49,396 bases of DNA from Acidimicrobiaceae bacterium. GTDB taxonomy: Bacteria > Actinomycetota > Acidimicrobiia > Acidimicrobiales > RAAP-2. Positions 6,891-14,918 of the stretch are shown here, in pieces (position 1 is the stretch's first letter; each line of letters opens with the position of its first letter). Where the stretch lies: NCBI GenBank assembly GCA_027306755.1, contig DAHUZE010000080.1:1-49396 (forward strand). Reading direction: 5' to 3'. The notes beneath the pieces are model-generated. The model had not been told where the DNA came from and did no database searches. It was given only the letters and a program-made list of their open reading frames with translations. Both the position numbers and the translations under genes were made by a program.

Positions 6891-8060
6891 CCCCGCGGCG
6901 ATCCGAGGACGGTAGGTGCAGGTGGGATCCTCCCCGAGCGGGTCGTGGAGGCGGGCGAACGCCTGGGCGCGCGAGCCTCCGCAGACTCCCTGGTACTCGC
7001 AGCGTCCGCAGTGTCCCGAGAGGCGGCCCGGGTCGCGGAGTGCCTCGAAAAGGGACGACGAGGCGTAGATCGTGGTGAGGGGCGCCTCTCTCACGTTGCC
7101 GGCGACGAGCGGGAGGAAACCGCTGGGGCAGACCTCGCCGCGATGGGAGACGAACACCGCACCGCGCCCGTCCCCGATCGTGAGCGGTGCGCGCCGCGGC
7201 GAGCCTCGAGGCGCTGTCGGGGCCAGCGACTCCCATCGGGCCAGCAGCTCGTGGTAGAGCGGGCCCCGCCCTGCCGGTTCCCCGACTATTCGCCTCTCGA
7301 GCAGGACCCGGCGGTAGGCCGGAGCCTCGGTCGTCTTGAGCGGGATGCTGGCCGCGACCGTGGCTAGGAAATGGAGCACGTCCTCGGTCTCCTCGGGGCC
7401 GAGCGCGGACGAGAGCCGCGCGCGACCCGTCGGCACGAGGAAGAACAGGCTCCACAGGTTCGCTTCGAGCCGGGTGACCAGCTGACAAATGCCGGGCAGC
7501 GCGGTCACGGTCTCCGCACTCACCGTCGTGTTGACCTGCACACGCAGCCCCGTCGCTCTGGCGGACCTGCAGGCAGCGAGGGTCCAGTCGAAGGAGCCAT
7601 CGATCCCCCGGAAGGCATCGTGCGCCGAGGGGCTCGCCCCGTCGAGCGAGAACGAGACCACAGACGCCCCGGCGCTGCGCAGGCCGGCGAGGCGCTCCCG
7701 GCTCGCTCGCAACGTGCCTGCGGGTGAGACTGCCATGGCGAGTCCTAGGGCGGCACCGTAGCGGACGAGCTCTTCGAGGTCGTCGCGAAGGAGAGGGTCG
7801 CCTCCGCTGAGTACGACGACCGGTCTCGGCGCCCCGAGCGAGCCGAGGTTGTCGAGAACGGCGAGCAGCTCGGCGGTGGTGAGCTCGCCGGGATCTGCTT
7901 CGAGGACCGCTTCGGCCCGGCAGTGCCGGCAGGCGAGCTCGCAGGCACGGGTTAGCTCGACCAGGACGAGGAAAGGGCGCGTGGACACGTCGAAGCGCAG
8001 GTGGCGCGACAACCTGGGGGCGTCCTGTTCTCCGGCGATCCGGCCGGATGGCTCGCCCAT
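6879..8060 (-). CDS. radical SAM/SPASM-domain protein
   Basis: The 393-residue protein contains the radical SAM 4Fe-4S motif at Cys40-x3-Cys44-x2-Cys47 (TRACELACRHC), then VVVLSGGDPLLRDDLEELV and a TIM-barrel core. A C-terminal SPASM-like Cys cluster follows (EVCPSGFLPLVAGNV, GHCGRCEYQGVCGGSRAQAF, PTCTYRPR) that could hold one or two auxiliary clusters. It resembles the actinobacterial radical SAM/SPASM group related to haem-biosynthesis AhbC/AhbD proteins. Its ATG at 8060 overlaps the stop of the haem A synthase gene by one base, so a role in haem or cytochrome oxidase maturation is plausible but inferred. Confidence 0.85.
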   Translation of the reverse strand: MGEPSGRIAGEQDAPRLSRHLRFDVSTRPFLVLVELTRACELACRHCRAEAVLEADPGELTTAELLAVLDNLGSLGAPRPVVVLSGGDPLLRDDLEELVRYGAALGLAMAVSPAGTLRASRERLAGLRSAGASVVSFSLDGASPSAHDAFRGIDGSFDWTLAACRSARATGLRVQVNTTVSAETVTALPGICQLVTRLEANLWSLFFLVPTGRARLSSALGPEETEDVLHFLATVAASIPLKTTEAPAYRRVLLERRIVGEPAGRGPLYHELLARWESLAPTAPRGSPRRAPLTIGDGRGAVFVSHRGEVCPSGFLPLVAGNVREAPLTTIYASSSLFEALRDPGRLSGHCGRCEYQGVCGGSRAQAFARLHDPLGEDPTCTYRPRIAAGATP

Positions 8061-8980
8061 CAGGCTGCCCTGCCCACCGTGGCGGCGGTCCCAGCGCCGG
8101 CGGGCGGGGTAGGCGTGCACGCGGCCATCCTGCGGCGCATGACGAGGGCCACTGCCGAGGACCAGATGGCGGCAGCCAGGGCGAAGTGGACGTCCTGGGC
8201 AGCCTCCGGAGCGCGGAGGACTGCGCTGATCGCCCCTGCGGCGACCTGGGCCGGGAGCAGGGCGGCCAAAAGCCAGGCGAGCGCCACCCCTACCGGCAGG
8301 GACCGGCGGCTCAGCAGGCTGCGACCAGCGAGGCAGGCGAGGAGCACGACCGCGATCCCGGCCAAACCGCGGTGGGCGAGCTGCAGCGCGACCACGCGCC
8401 ATGGCACGCCGAAGTGGCTTTCGCAGCCGGGCCAGCTCGGACAGGCGCCCGCGGCTCCGCCCTCGACGACGATCGAGCCCGACACGAGGAGGGCGAAGGT
8501 CGTGGCCAGAGCGCTCCAGCTGAGCCGGTCCAGCCGGCGAACCTCGGGGGAGGTTCCCCGAACCGCGGGAGTGAAGGCGGCGGCGACCGTGGCAGTGACG
8601 GCAGCGAGCAGCAGCAGCGCACCCACGAGGTGGAGAGCCACGGTCCAGGGAGCGTTGTGCGTGAAGACGGTGACGGCACCGAGCGCGACCTGGAGGGCTA
8701 CGAGGCCGCCGGCCCAGAGAGCGGGGACGAGCACCCGCCGTCCGGCCCCGGCGCGCCAGGCGATGAGGATGACAGCGACGACGCCCACCGTCACCGCCGC
8801 CGCAAGGTACCGGTGCGACTCCTCGAGGAGCGCATGGAACCCGGTGGCCGGCCCGACCTGGCCGTTGCACAGCGGCCAGCTGCGGCAGCCCATCCCGGAC
8901 TCGGTAACCCGGACGGTGCTGCCGAGGACGAGGAGGCAAGAGGTTGCGCCGAGCGTTGCCACGGCGACAGTCCGAAGCAC
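8060..8980 (-). CDS. ctaA: haem A synthase (COX15/CtaA family)
   Basis: The 306-residue membrane protein has about eight hydrophobic spans and the CtaA signature TVRVTESGMGCRSWPLCNGQ with the periplasmic Cys pair. A second pair occurs in ACPSWPGCESHFG. Candidate haem-ligating His lie in EESHRYLAAA, VALHLVGA, LAHRGLAG and DVHFALA. CtaA oxidises haem O to haem A for aa3-type cytochrome c oxidase. The GTG at 8980 gives MLRTVAVATLGATSCLL at the first span. The frame is open further upstream, to the edge of the IS21 element whose target site lies 76 bp away, so the original start or promoter may have been disturbed. Confidence 0.85.
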   Translation of the reverse strand: MLRTVAVATLGATSCLLVLGSTVRVTESGMGCRSWPLCNGQVGPATGFHALLEESHRYLAAAVTVGVVAVILIAWRAGAGRRVLVPALWAGGLVALQVALGAVTVFTHNAPWTVALHLVGALLLLAAVTATVAAAFTPAVRGTSPEVRRLDRLSWSALATTFALLVSGSIVVEGGAAGACPSWPGCESHFGVPWRVVALQLAHRGLAGIAVVLLACLAGRSLLSRRSLPVGVALAWLLAALLPAQVAAGAISAVLRAPEAAQDVHFALAAAIWSSAVALVMRRRMAACTPTPPAGAGTAATVGRAA

Positions 8981-9055
8981 GCCCTGCGAGCGTGGGAGCC
9001 CCCTCCGTGCGTGCCGGCCGGCCGGCCGGGAGTCACGGGGACCCGCTGGGAAGGA

Positions 9056-9062
9056 GTCAAGG
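9056..9062. repeat. target site duplication of the IS21-family element (left copy)
   Basis: GTCAAGG at 9056-9062 immediately precedes the element end TGCTGATTCC and is repeated exactly at 11738-11744 after the right end ...GGAATTCGCA. A 7-bp duplication is within the 4-8 bp range of the IS21 family. Confidence 0.8.
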
Positions 9063-9169
9063 TGCTGATTCCGATGATTCCGGACGCTCACTCCGACCGA
9101 ATCCGGACAGCTGCACCGACGGAATCCGGACGCGGGCTGTCGGAGGCCGCGTAGCGGCCGACGTGGTGT

Positions 9170-9988
9170 TCAACGGTCTCCCGGCTTCACCCCCTTCACG
9201 CTGTCGGTCTGCGAATGGCTCTTCGTTGCCTCCGAGCGCGGCCGTCGGGTCTTCGCCTCCACCGACGGCTGTCGGCGGAGTGACTCCCCTTCGAGTTGGA
9301 TTCGGTGGACGTTCGAGAGGACGCGGTCGAGCACAGCGTCGGCAATCGTCGCATCGCCGATCGACTCGTGCCAGTGGGCGACCGGTAGCTGGGAGCAGGC
9401 GATCGTCGTCCGCAGCTGGTGGCGGTCCTCGACCACCTCCAAGAGGTCTGCCGCCTGCTGGGTGTCACAGGGCCGGAGGAACAGGTCGTCGACGACGAGG
9501 ACCTCGACCCGTGCGAGGGATGCCATGAGCTTCGCCAGCCGTCCATCGGCGCGGGCGATCGCCAGATCCTCGAACAGGCGCGGGGCGCGGACATAGAGCG
9601 CTGGATGTCCGTGGCGGATCGCCGCGTTGGCGAGGGCGCAGGCGACGTAGGTCTTCCCCACGCCGGTCGGACCCGTGACGGCGACGTTGTGATGCGAGGT
9701 GACCCAGTGCGACTCGGCCAGGGACAGGACGAGGGATCGGTCGAGACCCCGATGCGCGCTGAAGTCGATGTTCTCGATGACCGCGTCGCAGCGGAGCTTG
9801 GCGAGCTGGAGGAGCCGGCGCAGCCGGCGGTTCTTGCGCTCACAGAGCTCCTGGTCCACCAACAGGCCGAGCCGCTCTTCGAAAGCCAAGCCGTCGTAGA
9901 GGGTGCTCGTTCGTTGTTCTTCGAGCGATCGGGCCATGACTGTGCACTTGAGCTCGCGCAGTCCCTCGATCGTGGGGCTCATCAACAT
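9170..9988 (-). CDS. istB: IS21-family helper ATPase IstB
   Basis: The 272-residue AAA+ ATPase has Walker A GPTGVGKT (in NVAVTGPTGVGKTYVACALA), Walker B VLVVDD and a sensor-like TTIACSQLPV segment. It starts at an ATG preceded by AAGGAG, 10 bp after the istA stop. IstB assists IstA in target capture and strand transfer. The N-terminal helical region (LYDGLAFEERLGLLVDQELC) and the C-terminal basic tail are typical. There is no frameshift or internal stop. Confidence 0.95.
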   Translation of the reverse strand: MLMSPTIEGLRELKCTVMARSLEEQRTSTLYDGLAFEERLGLLVDQELCERKNRRLRRLLQLAKLRCDAVIENIDFSAHRGLDRSLVLSLAESHWVTSHHNVAVTGPTGVGKTYVACALANAAIRHGHPALYVRAPRLFEDLAIARADGRLAKLMASLARVEVLVVDDLFLRPCDTQQAADLLEVVEDRHQLRTTIACSQLPVAHWHESIGDATIADAVLDRVLSNVHRIQLEGESLRRQPSVEAKTRRPRSEATKSHSQTDSVKGVKPGDR

Positions 9989-9998
9989 GGTGCTCCTT

Positions 9999-11549
9999 TC
10001 ATTGGTAGTAGTCGCCGCCGCGCACGTTGCGGTGCTGACGGCGGTGATGGGGTTGGGTGGTGGTCTCGGTGGGCAGTGGCCGGCGGTCGAGGCCGTGCTC
10101 GAGGATCGAGCGGACCGAGGTGTAGGAGTAGGCGTTGAGCGCGCTGGCTCGCCTGCACGCCGCTTCGATGCGGCTGGGCTCGTAGTGCTTGGCGAGGCGG
10201 ATCACTCCGAGGATCGAGCGGTAGCCGTGCTCTGGGTGGGGACGCAGCTCGATCAGCTTCTTGGCGAACGCCGCGGTCTCAGGGCCGGTCTTCTCCGCCC
10301 AGGCGATCATCCGAGACGGCGTCCACTCGGCATGGCGGCGATGGGACTCGGGCATGTGCGCCGGTGTCGTGGTGAACCCGCCGACCTTGAAGGATCGTAT
10401 GTGCGTCGCCACTCGTTTGCCCTTGAAGAACACCTCGACAGTCGATGCAGACGTGCGCACGTCGAGGCGCTGTCCCACGAGCTGGTGGGGGACGGAGTAG
10501 TAATGGCGCTCCACGTCGACGTGGTAGTCGATGTTGCAGGTGACCTCCTTCCATCGACCGATCACGTAGGGCGTCGGCGGAAGGGGCGTGAGCGCCGGGC
10601 GGTCGATCGCCTCGTAGAGGGTGCGGCGAGAACCGTCCAGCTTCTTGAACGCCTTGTCGTTGATCGCCTCCACCAGCCCAGCGATCCTGCGGTTCAACTG
10701 GCCGAGCGAGGTGAAGCGATCGTTTCGCAACTTCGCCAAGATCCAGCGTTCGCAGAGGAGCACCGCCGCCTCCACCTTGGCTTTGTCACGCGGCTTGTAA
10801 CTTCTGGCCGGGATCACCGCTGCGCCGTAGTGGGTAGCCATCTCCTCGTAGGTCCGAGTGATCTCGGCCTCGTAGCGGTTGGGCTTCTTGACGGCGCTGC
10901 GCAAGTTGTCGGGGACGAGGATCTTGGCCGCACCCTCCATGTACTCGAACGCGTGCACGTTGGACGTGACGAAGTCTGTGAGCCCCTGGGTCGCCGTCGC
11001 CTCGGCGTAGACGTAGGAGGACGCGCCCAGGGCTGCGACGAACAGCTGGGCTCGGAGGAGCACCTCACCGGTCAGGTAGTCGTAGATCGCGATGGTCGGA
11101 CCCGCGTAGTCGATGAAGAGCTTCTCGCCGGCGCGGTGCTCCTGGCGCATGACAACGCCGAGGGTCTTCGTCCACTCGCGATAGAGGTTGCAGAACTGGC
11201 TGTAGGCGTAGCCGTCGGGATGAACCTCGCGGTACTCCTCCCACAGCAGCCACTTGGTCACCCCGACCTTGGCGAGCTCCTTTCGCACGTAGTTCCAGTC
11301 CGGCACGGCACGCGTTGTCACCGGCGGCGCCGCAGAGGGGAACAGGCGGCGCTCGAGGGCGGCTGTGTCGAGCTCGGCAGGCAGCGGCCACGAGAGGCCG
11401 GCAGCCTGCGCGCGCTTCACGCAGTCGCTGACCGTGGACGGCGCCAGGCGTAGCGCCTCGGCCACCTGCCGGCGGGTAAGGCCCATCGCGAACGTGAGCC
11501 GGAGAACGTCTCGGATCTTCCGCATGTCGCTGCGGGGACGTGGTGACAC
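9999..11549 (-). CDS. istA: IS21-family transposase IstA
   Basis: The 516-residue DDE transposase starts at a GTG with AGGAGG upstream. An N-terminal helix-turn-helix (FAMGLTRRQVAEALRLAPST) precedes the catalytic core, where the first Asp is in KLFIDYAGPT, the second in ILVPDNLRSAVKK and the Glu in KAKVEAAV. A Mu-transposase C-like beta domain follows (HYYSVPHQLVGQRLDVR). Length is normal for the family and no lesion is visible. Confidence 0.95.
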   Translation of the reverse strand: MSPRPRSDMRKIRDVLRLTFAMGLTRRQVAEALRLAPSTVSDCVKRAQAAGLSWPLPAELDTAALERRLFPSAAPPVTTRAVPDWNYVRKELAKVGVTKWLLWEEYREVHPDGYAYSQFCNLYREWTKTLGVVMRQEHRAGEKLFIDYAGPTIAIYDYLTGEVLLRAQLFVAALGASSYVYAEATATQGLTDFVTSNVHAFEYMEGAAKILVPDNLRSAVKKPNRYEAEITRTYEEMATHYGAAVIPARSYKPRDKAKVEAAVLLCERWILAKLRNDRFTSLGQLNRRIAGLVEAINDKAFKKLDGSRRTLYEAIDRPALTPLPPTPYVIGRWKEVTCNIDYHVDVERHYYSVPHQLVGQRLDVRTSASTVEVFFKGKRVATHIRSFKVGGFTTTPAHMPESHRRHAEWTPSRMIAWAEKTGPETAAFAKKLIELRPHPEHGYRSILGVIRLAKHYEPSRIEAACRRASALNAYSYTSVRSILEHGLDRRPLPTETTTQPHHRRQHRNVRGGDYYQ

Positions 11550-11737
11550 CGCTTCCTCCTCTCGTCGCCCCCACGGCGGGGGGAAACGAGACGAAGGTGC
11601 TGCGTCGGCTCAGCTCAGCGGTGGATCCTCCGGTTCACCCCTGGCGCGTCCGGATTCGTCGGAACGCTGTCCGGATTGGATCGGAACGCTGTCCGGATTG
11701 GATCGGTGCAGCTGTCCGGATTCGGTCGGAATTCGCA

Positions 11738-11744
11738 GTCAAGG
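11738..11744. repeat. target site duplication of the IS21-family element (right copy)
   Basis: GTCAAGG, identical to 9056-9062, directly follows the CA end of the element. Removing the element and one copy rejoins the sequence upstream of ctaA with the region that begins ACCACGGCTGGG. Confidence 0.8.
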
Positions 11745-12159
11745 ACCACGGCTGGGCGAGCATCCCAGCAGTCCCCGCACTTGTCAAGTGCACAACTATA
11801 CGTTGATGCTCCAGGAAGCCCCAGCCATGGAGGCGGGTGACGTCGAGCAATAGGTGTAATGTGTACTAAACAAGTAAAGATTAGTCGGCGTCGCACAGGC
11901 GGAGGCATGCACCGCCGCGTCGTCGTGGTCGGAGGCGGGAGTGCGCGGATCAGCGTCGCCGCAGTCGAGCTCGATGCTGAGCGGCACGTCGTCGTCGCGG
12001 CGCCGTGGGTCTGCATCGGCCGAAAGGGGATCGATGGCTTCGTTCCACCGGTGGCGGCCCCGCTCGGCGGCTTGCCGGATCGGCGGGAGCCGGCACGACT
12101 CGCCAAAGTCTCCCATTCCAAGACCACGCCGGGTCAAGCGTGGGCTGGTCTCATCGGCC
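11745..12159. other. intergenic stretch without a supported gene
   Basis: Several frames are open but none has recognisable domains or a convincing start. On the minus strand TTGACA (in GCACTTGACAAGTGC, near 11782) resembles a -35 box and, before the IS insertion, would have lain upstream of ctaA. An AT-rich patch at about 11852-11885 stands out against the GC-rich surroundings. I see no RNA gene here. Confidence 0.4.
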
Positions 12160-12589
12160 GCGCTCGATACAGCGTACGCGGCGCTGACCAAGACACTCCC
12201 GGCGTGGAAGAAGAACCAGGTTCTGACGCCAGGAGCCGTGGCGGGTCCTGGACAGTGCGGTGGTGGCGCCGCCACCCACACCGAGGTCGGCAACGCCGTG
12301 CGGGAAGCGGTCTTGCCAGACAACAGGGATCTTCACGGGGGGAGGACAGGTAGCTCTGACTTGGTCGCCCGGAAAGTTCGAGGTCGCCAACTCCTATGAC
12401 GGCACCTTCGGCGGCAAGCGCATCATCGTCTACGCAGGTGGGACCCCGGTGACAAGCTCGAGCACAACTGGACCAGTAGACCAGGGAGCCATCTGGGTGC
12501 GGCACCCGACAGGCCCGACAACACCGGGTGCGGTGACACACGAGTACCTGGCGCCAACGACGCCAGCAGGGGGAGGGCCGGTCATGTAG
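12160..12589 (+). pseudogene. frameshifted orphan reading frame of unknown function
   Basis: Protein-like composition runs in one frame as ALDTAYAALTKTLPAWKKNQ through AATHTEVGNAVREAVLP. At about 12300 it continues better in another frame as TGIFTGGGQVALTWSPGKFE, DGTFGGKRIIVYAGGTPVTS and DQGAIWVRHPTG, ending at a TAG at 12589. The second part has a beta-rich, Ser/Thr/Gly composition like a secreted or surface protein. No start codon, signal peptide or family is evident, so I treat it as a broken gene or the 3' end of one. Confidence 0.3.
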
Positions 12590-12597
12590 GAAGCTCT

Positions 12598-12612
12598 GCC
12601 GCTTTCCGCGGC
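12598..12612 (-). terminator. possible hairpin terminator between convergent genes
   Basis: Just past the tetR stop the minus strand forms GCCGC-GGAAA-GCGGC, a perfect 5-bp stem with a 5-base loop. There is no T-run after it, so it would be a non-canonical terminator or a simple mRNA 3' hairpin. Confidence 0.25.
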
Positions 12613-12622
12613 CCCGTTCCGG

Positions 12623-13435
12623 TCAGCCGAGCAGGCTGCGCAGCATCCGGCCCGTGACCCGGCGCGCGGCCGCCACCGAGAGGTGCTCGGCCCGGCGCAT
12701 CCGGTCCCAGGCTTCCCAGGAGGCGGCGGTGTCCAAGGCCGACAGCAGCTCGCGTCGCTCCCTTCCGGCATACCGCAGCTCGGGCCCGAAGGTCTCCTCC
12801 AGCCATCCACGGAGGCGGCCGTCCGCGTCAGCGATCCACTCGGCGATGTCGGGTTGGCGCGGAGCCAGGTTCATCCCGGCTCGGCGCACCGCGCTAACCG
12901 ACTCGAACAGCTTGGCTCGCTGGCCGACGACCAGGTCGATGCGGTCCTCGAGCGGCCGGTCGGCCGGCACGGCTTCCACGGCGTCCCAATACTGCGCGGC
13001 CTGAAGCGCCATGACGGTGCGGTAAAGGGACTCCATGTCCTCGAAGTGGTGGAAGACCAGCCGCACCGATACGCCGGCCTCAGCGGCAACGGCCTTGGCG
13101 GTCGGGGCGGGATCGCCCCCTTCGAGCAGGGACACAAGCGCGTCGGCTACCCGCCCCCTCGTGCGCTCGCCCCTCGCCTTGGGGGTCTCGCCCCGCTTGC
13201 TGCCCGCAGGACTCGTCGCAGCGGTCCGCTGGCTCGCAGTGACCCGGCTCGCAGCGGGACGCCCGAGAGCGGCCCGCCTGCCAGCGCCACGCCCGACGGT
13301 GGCCCGGCTGGCAGCGGCCCGGCTGGCGGTGCCACGGCTGGCGGCTGCGCGCCCGGCGGTGACCCGGCCCGTAGGGGGCTTCGTGCGGGCACGGGAGCCC
13401 GCAGCGGCGCGGCTCGATGAGGCTTGTGCGTTCAT
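12623..13435 (-). CDS. TetR-family regulator with long Arg/Ser/Ala-rich N-terminal tail
   Basis: The 270-residue protein starts at an ATG with AGGAGGG upstream. Residues 1-87 are a basic, low-complexity tail built from AxSRxT and GRxA-like units (AASRGTASRAAASRATVGRG), resembling the tails of actinobacterial histone-like proteins. The TetR helix-turn-helix follows (TAKAVAAEAGVSVRLVFHHF, then EDMESLYRTVM) with a helical ligand-binding domain. It is divergent from an aldo/keto reductase gene; a 13-bp palindrome between them is the likely operator. The ligand is unknown. The tail could add nonspecific DNA binding or protein contacts, which is inference. Confidence 0.8.
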   Translation of the reverse strand: MNAQASSSRAAAGSRARTKPPTGRVTAGRAAASRGTASRAAASRATVGRGAGRRAALGRPAASRVTASQRTAATSPAGSKRGETPKARGERTRGRVADALVSLLEGGDPAPTAKAVAAEAGVSVRLVFHHFEDMESLYRTVMALQAAQYWDAVEAVPADRPLEDRIDLVVGQRAKLFESVSAVRRAGMNLAPRQPDIAEWIADADGRLRGWLEETFGPELRYAGRERRELLSALDTAASWEAWDRMRRAEHLSVAAARRVTGRMLRSLLG

Positions 13436-13931
13436 GTGCCCTCCTGGGCTTGTCGACTGGGTGGCTAGCCGGCGTGTCGTCGGCCAGGCGACGTCGCACG
13501 CCCGGATGCGGGGGCGACCGAAGCCGCCCGGATCAGGTCGCGTTGCCGGGGTGAAGCCTTGCCCGCGCCGTAGCGGGGGCGTTCGCAACCCGGAACTGGG
13601 TGGCAGGACTCGTCCGGAGCACTCCCGTGAGCGGGCGCCACGCGTGTGCCGGAACCGTAGCCCGCCCGGGCCGGGTGATGGGACTCGTGCGCGGGAGGCT
13701 GCAGCGATGGTCTCCCGTTGACGTGCGACATGCGGCGTTGACGCTACCAAACCGCAACTCAGTTGCACCACCACTACTCGCAAGCGGTGCGTGAAGCTCG
13801 GCACGGACCGCGACGGAGAAGCAGTCTGGCACCCGGCGCGCCCGCCGGTGGCGCGGGGCCGCGCCCGCCGCGCCCGTAGGCTCACCCGCCGAAGGCGGTG
13901 GGTGGCGGAGGACGACCGGCAGGGAGGCGCG
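13436..13931. other. 496-bp divergent intergenic region
   Basis: The gap between tetR and the aldo/keto reductase gene shows no conserved reading frame with recognisable homology. It contains two TTGACG hexamers (in CCGTTGACGTGCG and GGCGTTGACGCTACC) that could act as -35 boxes, and the palindrome listed separately. The rest is GC-rich without visible RNA structure. Confidence 0.4.
13754..13766. promoter_or_regulatory. 13-bp palindrome, candidate TetR operator
   Basis: GCAACT-C-AGTTGC is a perfect inverted repeat around a central C, between the divergent tetR and aldo/keto reductase genes. Size, symmetry and position suit a TetR-family operator controlling both directions. There is no experimental support. 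Confidence 0.5.
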
Positions 13932-14918
13932 ATGGAGCAGCGGACGCTCGGGAGCCAGGGACTCGTGGTCTCGGCCATGGGATTGGGCTGCATGGGCATG
14001 AGCGACTTCTACGGCCCGACGGACGAGCAGGAGTCCCTGGCGACCATCCACCGTGCCCTGGAGCTGGGGATCACGTTCCTGGACACCGCGGACATGTACG
14101 GGCCCTTCACCAACGAGGAGCTGGTGGGGCGGGCGATCGCCGGGCGCCGTGACGAGGTTGTGGTGGCGACCAAGTTCGGCAACGAGCGCCGGGCAGACGG
14201 GTCCTACGTCGGGATCAACGGGAAACCGGACTACGTCCGCCAGGCGATCGACGGTTCGCTGCGCCGCCTGGGCGTCGACCACGTGGATCTCTACTACCAG
14301 CACCGGGTCGACACCGAGGTGCCGATCGAGGACACCTGGGGGGCCATGGCGGAGCTGGTGGAGGCGGGAAAGGCTCGCTACCTCGGCATCTCCGAGGCCG
14401 CGCCCGCCACCGTCCGGCGCGCGCACGCCACCCATCCCATCAGCGCCGTCCAGACGGAGTACTCACTGTTCAGCCGGGATCCCGAGGCCGAGCTCCTGGG
14501 TGCCCTGCGCGAGCTGGGCATCGGGTTCGTGGCCTACAGCCCGCTGGGGCGGGGGCTGCTGACCGGGGCGATCTCCAACCCGGCCGACCTGGCCCATGAC
14601 GATTTCCGCCGTGCCGCGCCCCGGTTCAGCGACGAGAACTTCGCCGCCAACCGGGCGGTGGTCGAGCGGGTGCGGGCACTGGCCGAGCGCAAGGGCGTGT
14701 CCCCGGCGCAGCTGGCCCTGGCCTGGGTGCTGGCCCAAGGCCATGACGTGGTGCCGATTCCCGGCACCAAGCGGCGCCCGTACCTGGAGGAGAACGCGGC
14801 CGCCGTGGAGCTCGACCTCACCGACGAGGAGCTGGCGTCCATCGAAGAGGTGGCGCCCATCGGGGTTGCGGCCGGCTCGCGCTATCCCGAGGCGCAGATG
14901 GCCCGGGTCAACCTGTAG
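13932..14918 (+). CDS. aldo/keto reductase
   Basis: The 328-residue (beta/alpha)8 oxidoreductase has [40 protein letters not shown] (catalytic Asp and Tyr), a Lys in VATKFG, the active-site His in LYYQHRVD and the NADPH site in [16 protein letters not shown] and [20 protein letters not shown]. It matches the AKR13/yakc-like group that reduces aldehydes and ketones with NADPH. The ATG at 13932 has GGGAGGC upstream. The divergent TetR gene suggests induction by an electrophile or hydrophobic compound. Its stop overlaps the convergent cydC stop region by 11 bp. Confidence 0.9.
   Translation: MEQRTLGSQGLVVSAMGLGCMGMSDFYGPTDEQESLATIHRALELGITFLDTADMYGPFTNEELVGRAIAGRRDEVVVATKFGNERRADGSYVGINGKPDYVRQAIDGSLRRLGVDHVDLYYQHRVDTEVPIEDTWGAMAELVEAGKARYLGISEAAPATVRRAHATHPISAVQTEYSLFSRDPEAELLGALRELGIGFVAYSPLGRGLLTGAISNPADLAHDDFRRAAPRFSDENFAANRAVVERVRALAERKGVSPAQLALAWVLAQGHDVVPIPGTKRRPYLEENAAAVELDLTDEELASIEEVAPIGVAAGSRYPEAQMARVNL

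Larger units (their letters stand above)
9063..11737 (-). mobile_element. complete IS21-family insertion sequence
   Basis: The 2675-bp element begins TG and ends CA, carries istA and istB on the minus strand, and is flanked by GTCAAGG duplications. Its ends are related inverted repeats; the shared core CCGACCGAATCCGGACAGCT occurs in both. The right end holds four direct copies of a GTCCGGATT-containing unit beginning at 11648, 11669, 11691 and 11714, and the left end holds about three in opposite orientation. Such multiple terminal repeats are transposase binding sites in IS21 elements. Both genes look intact, so the copy may still be active. Confidence 0.9.
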
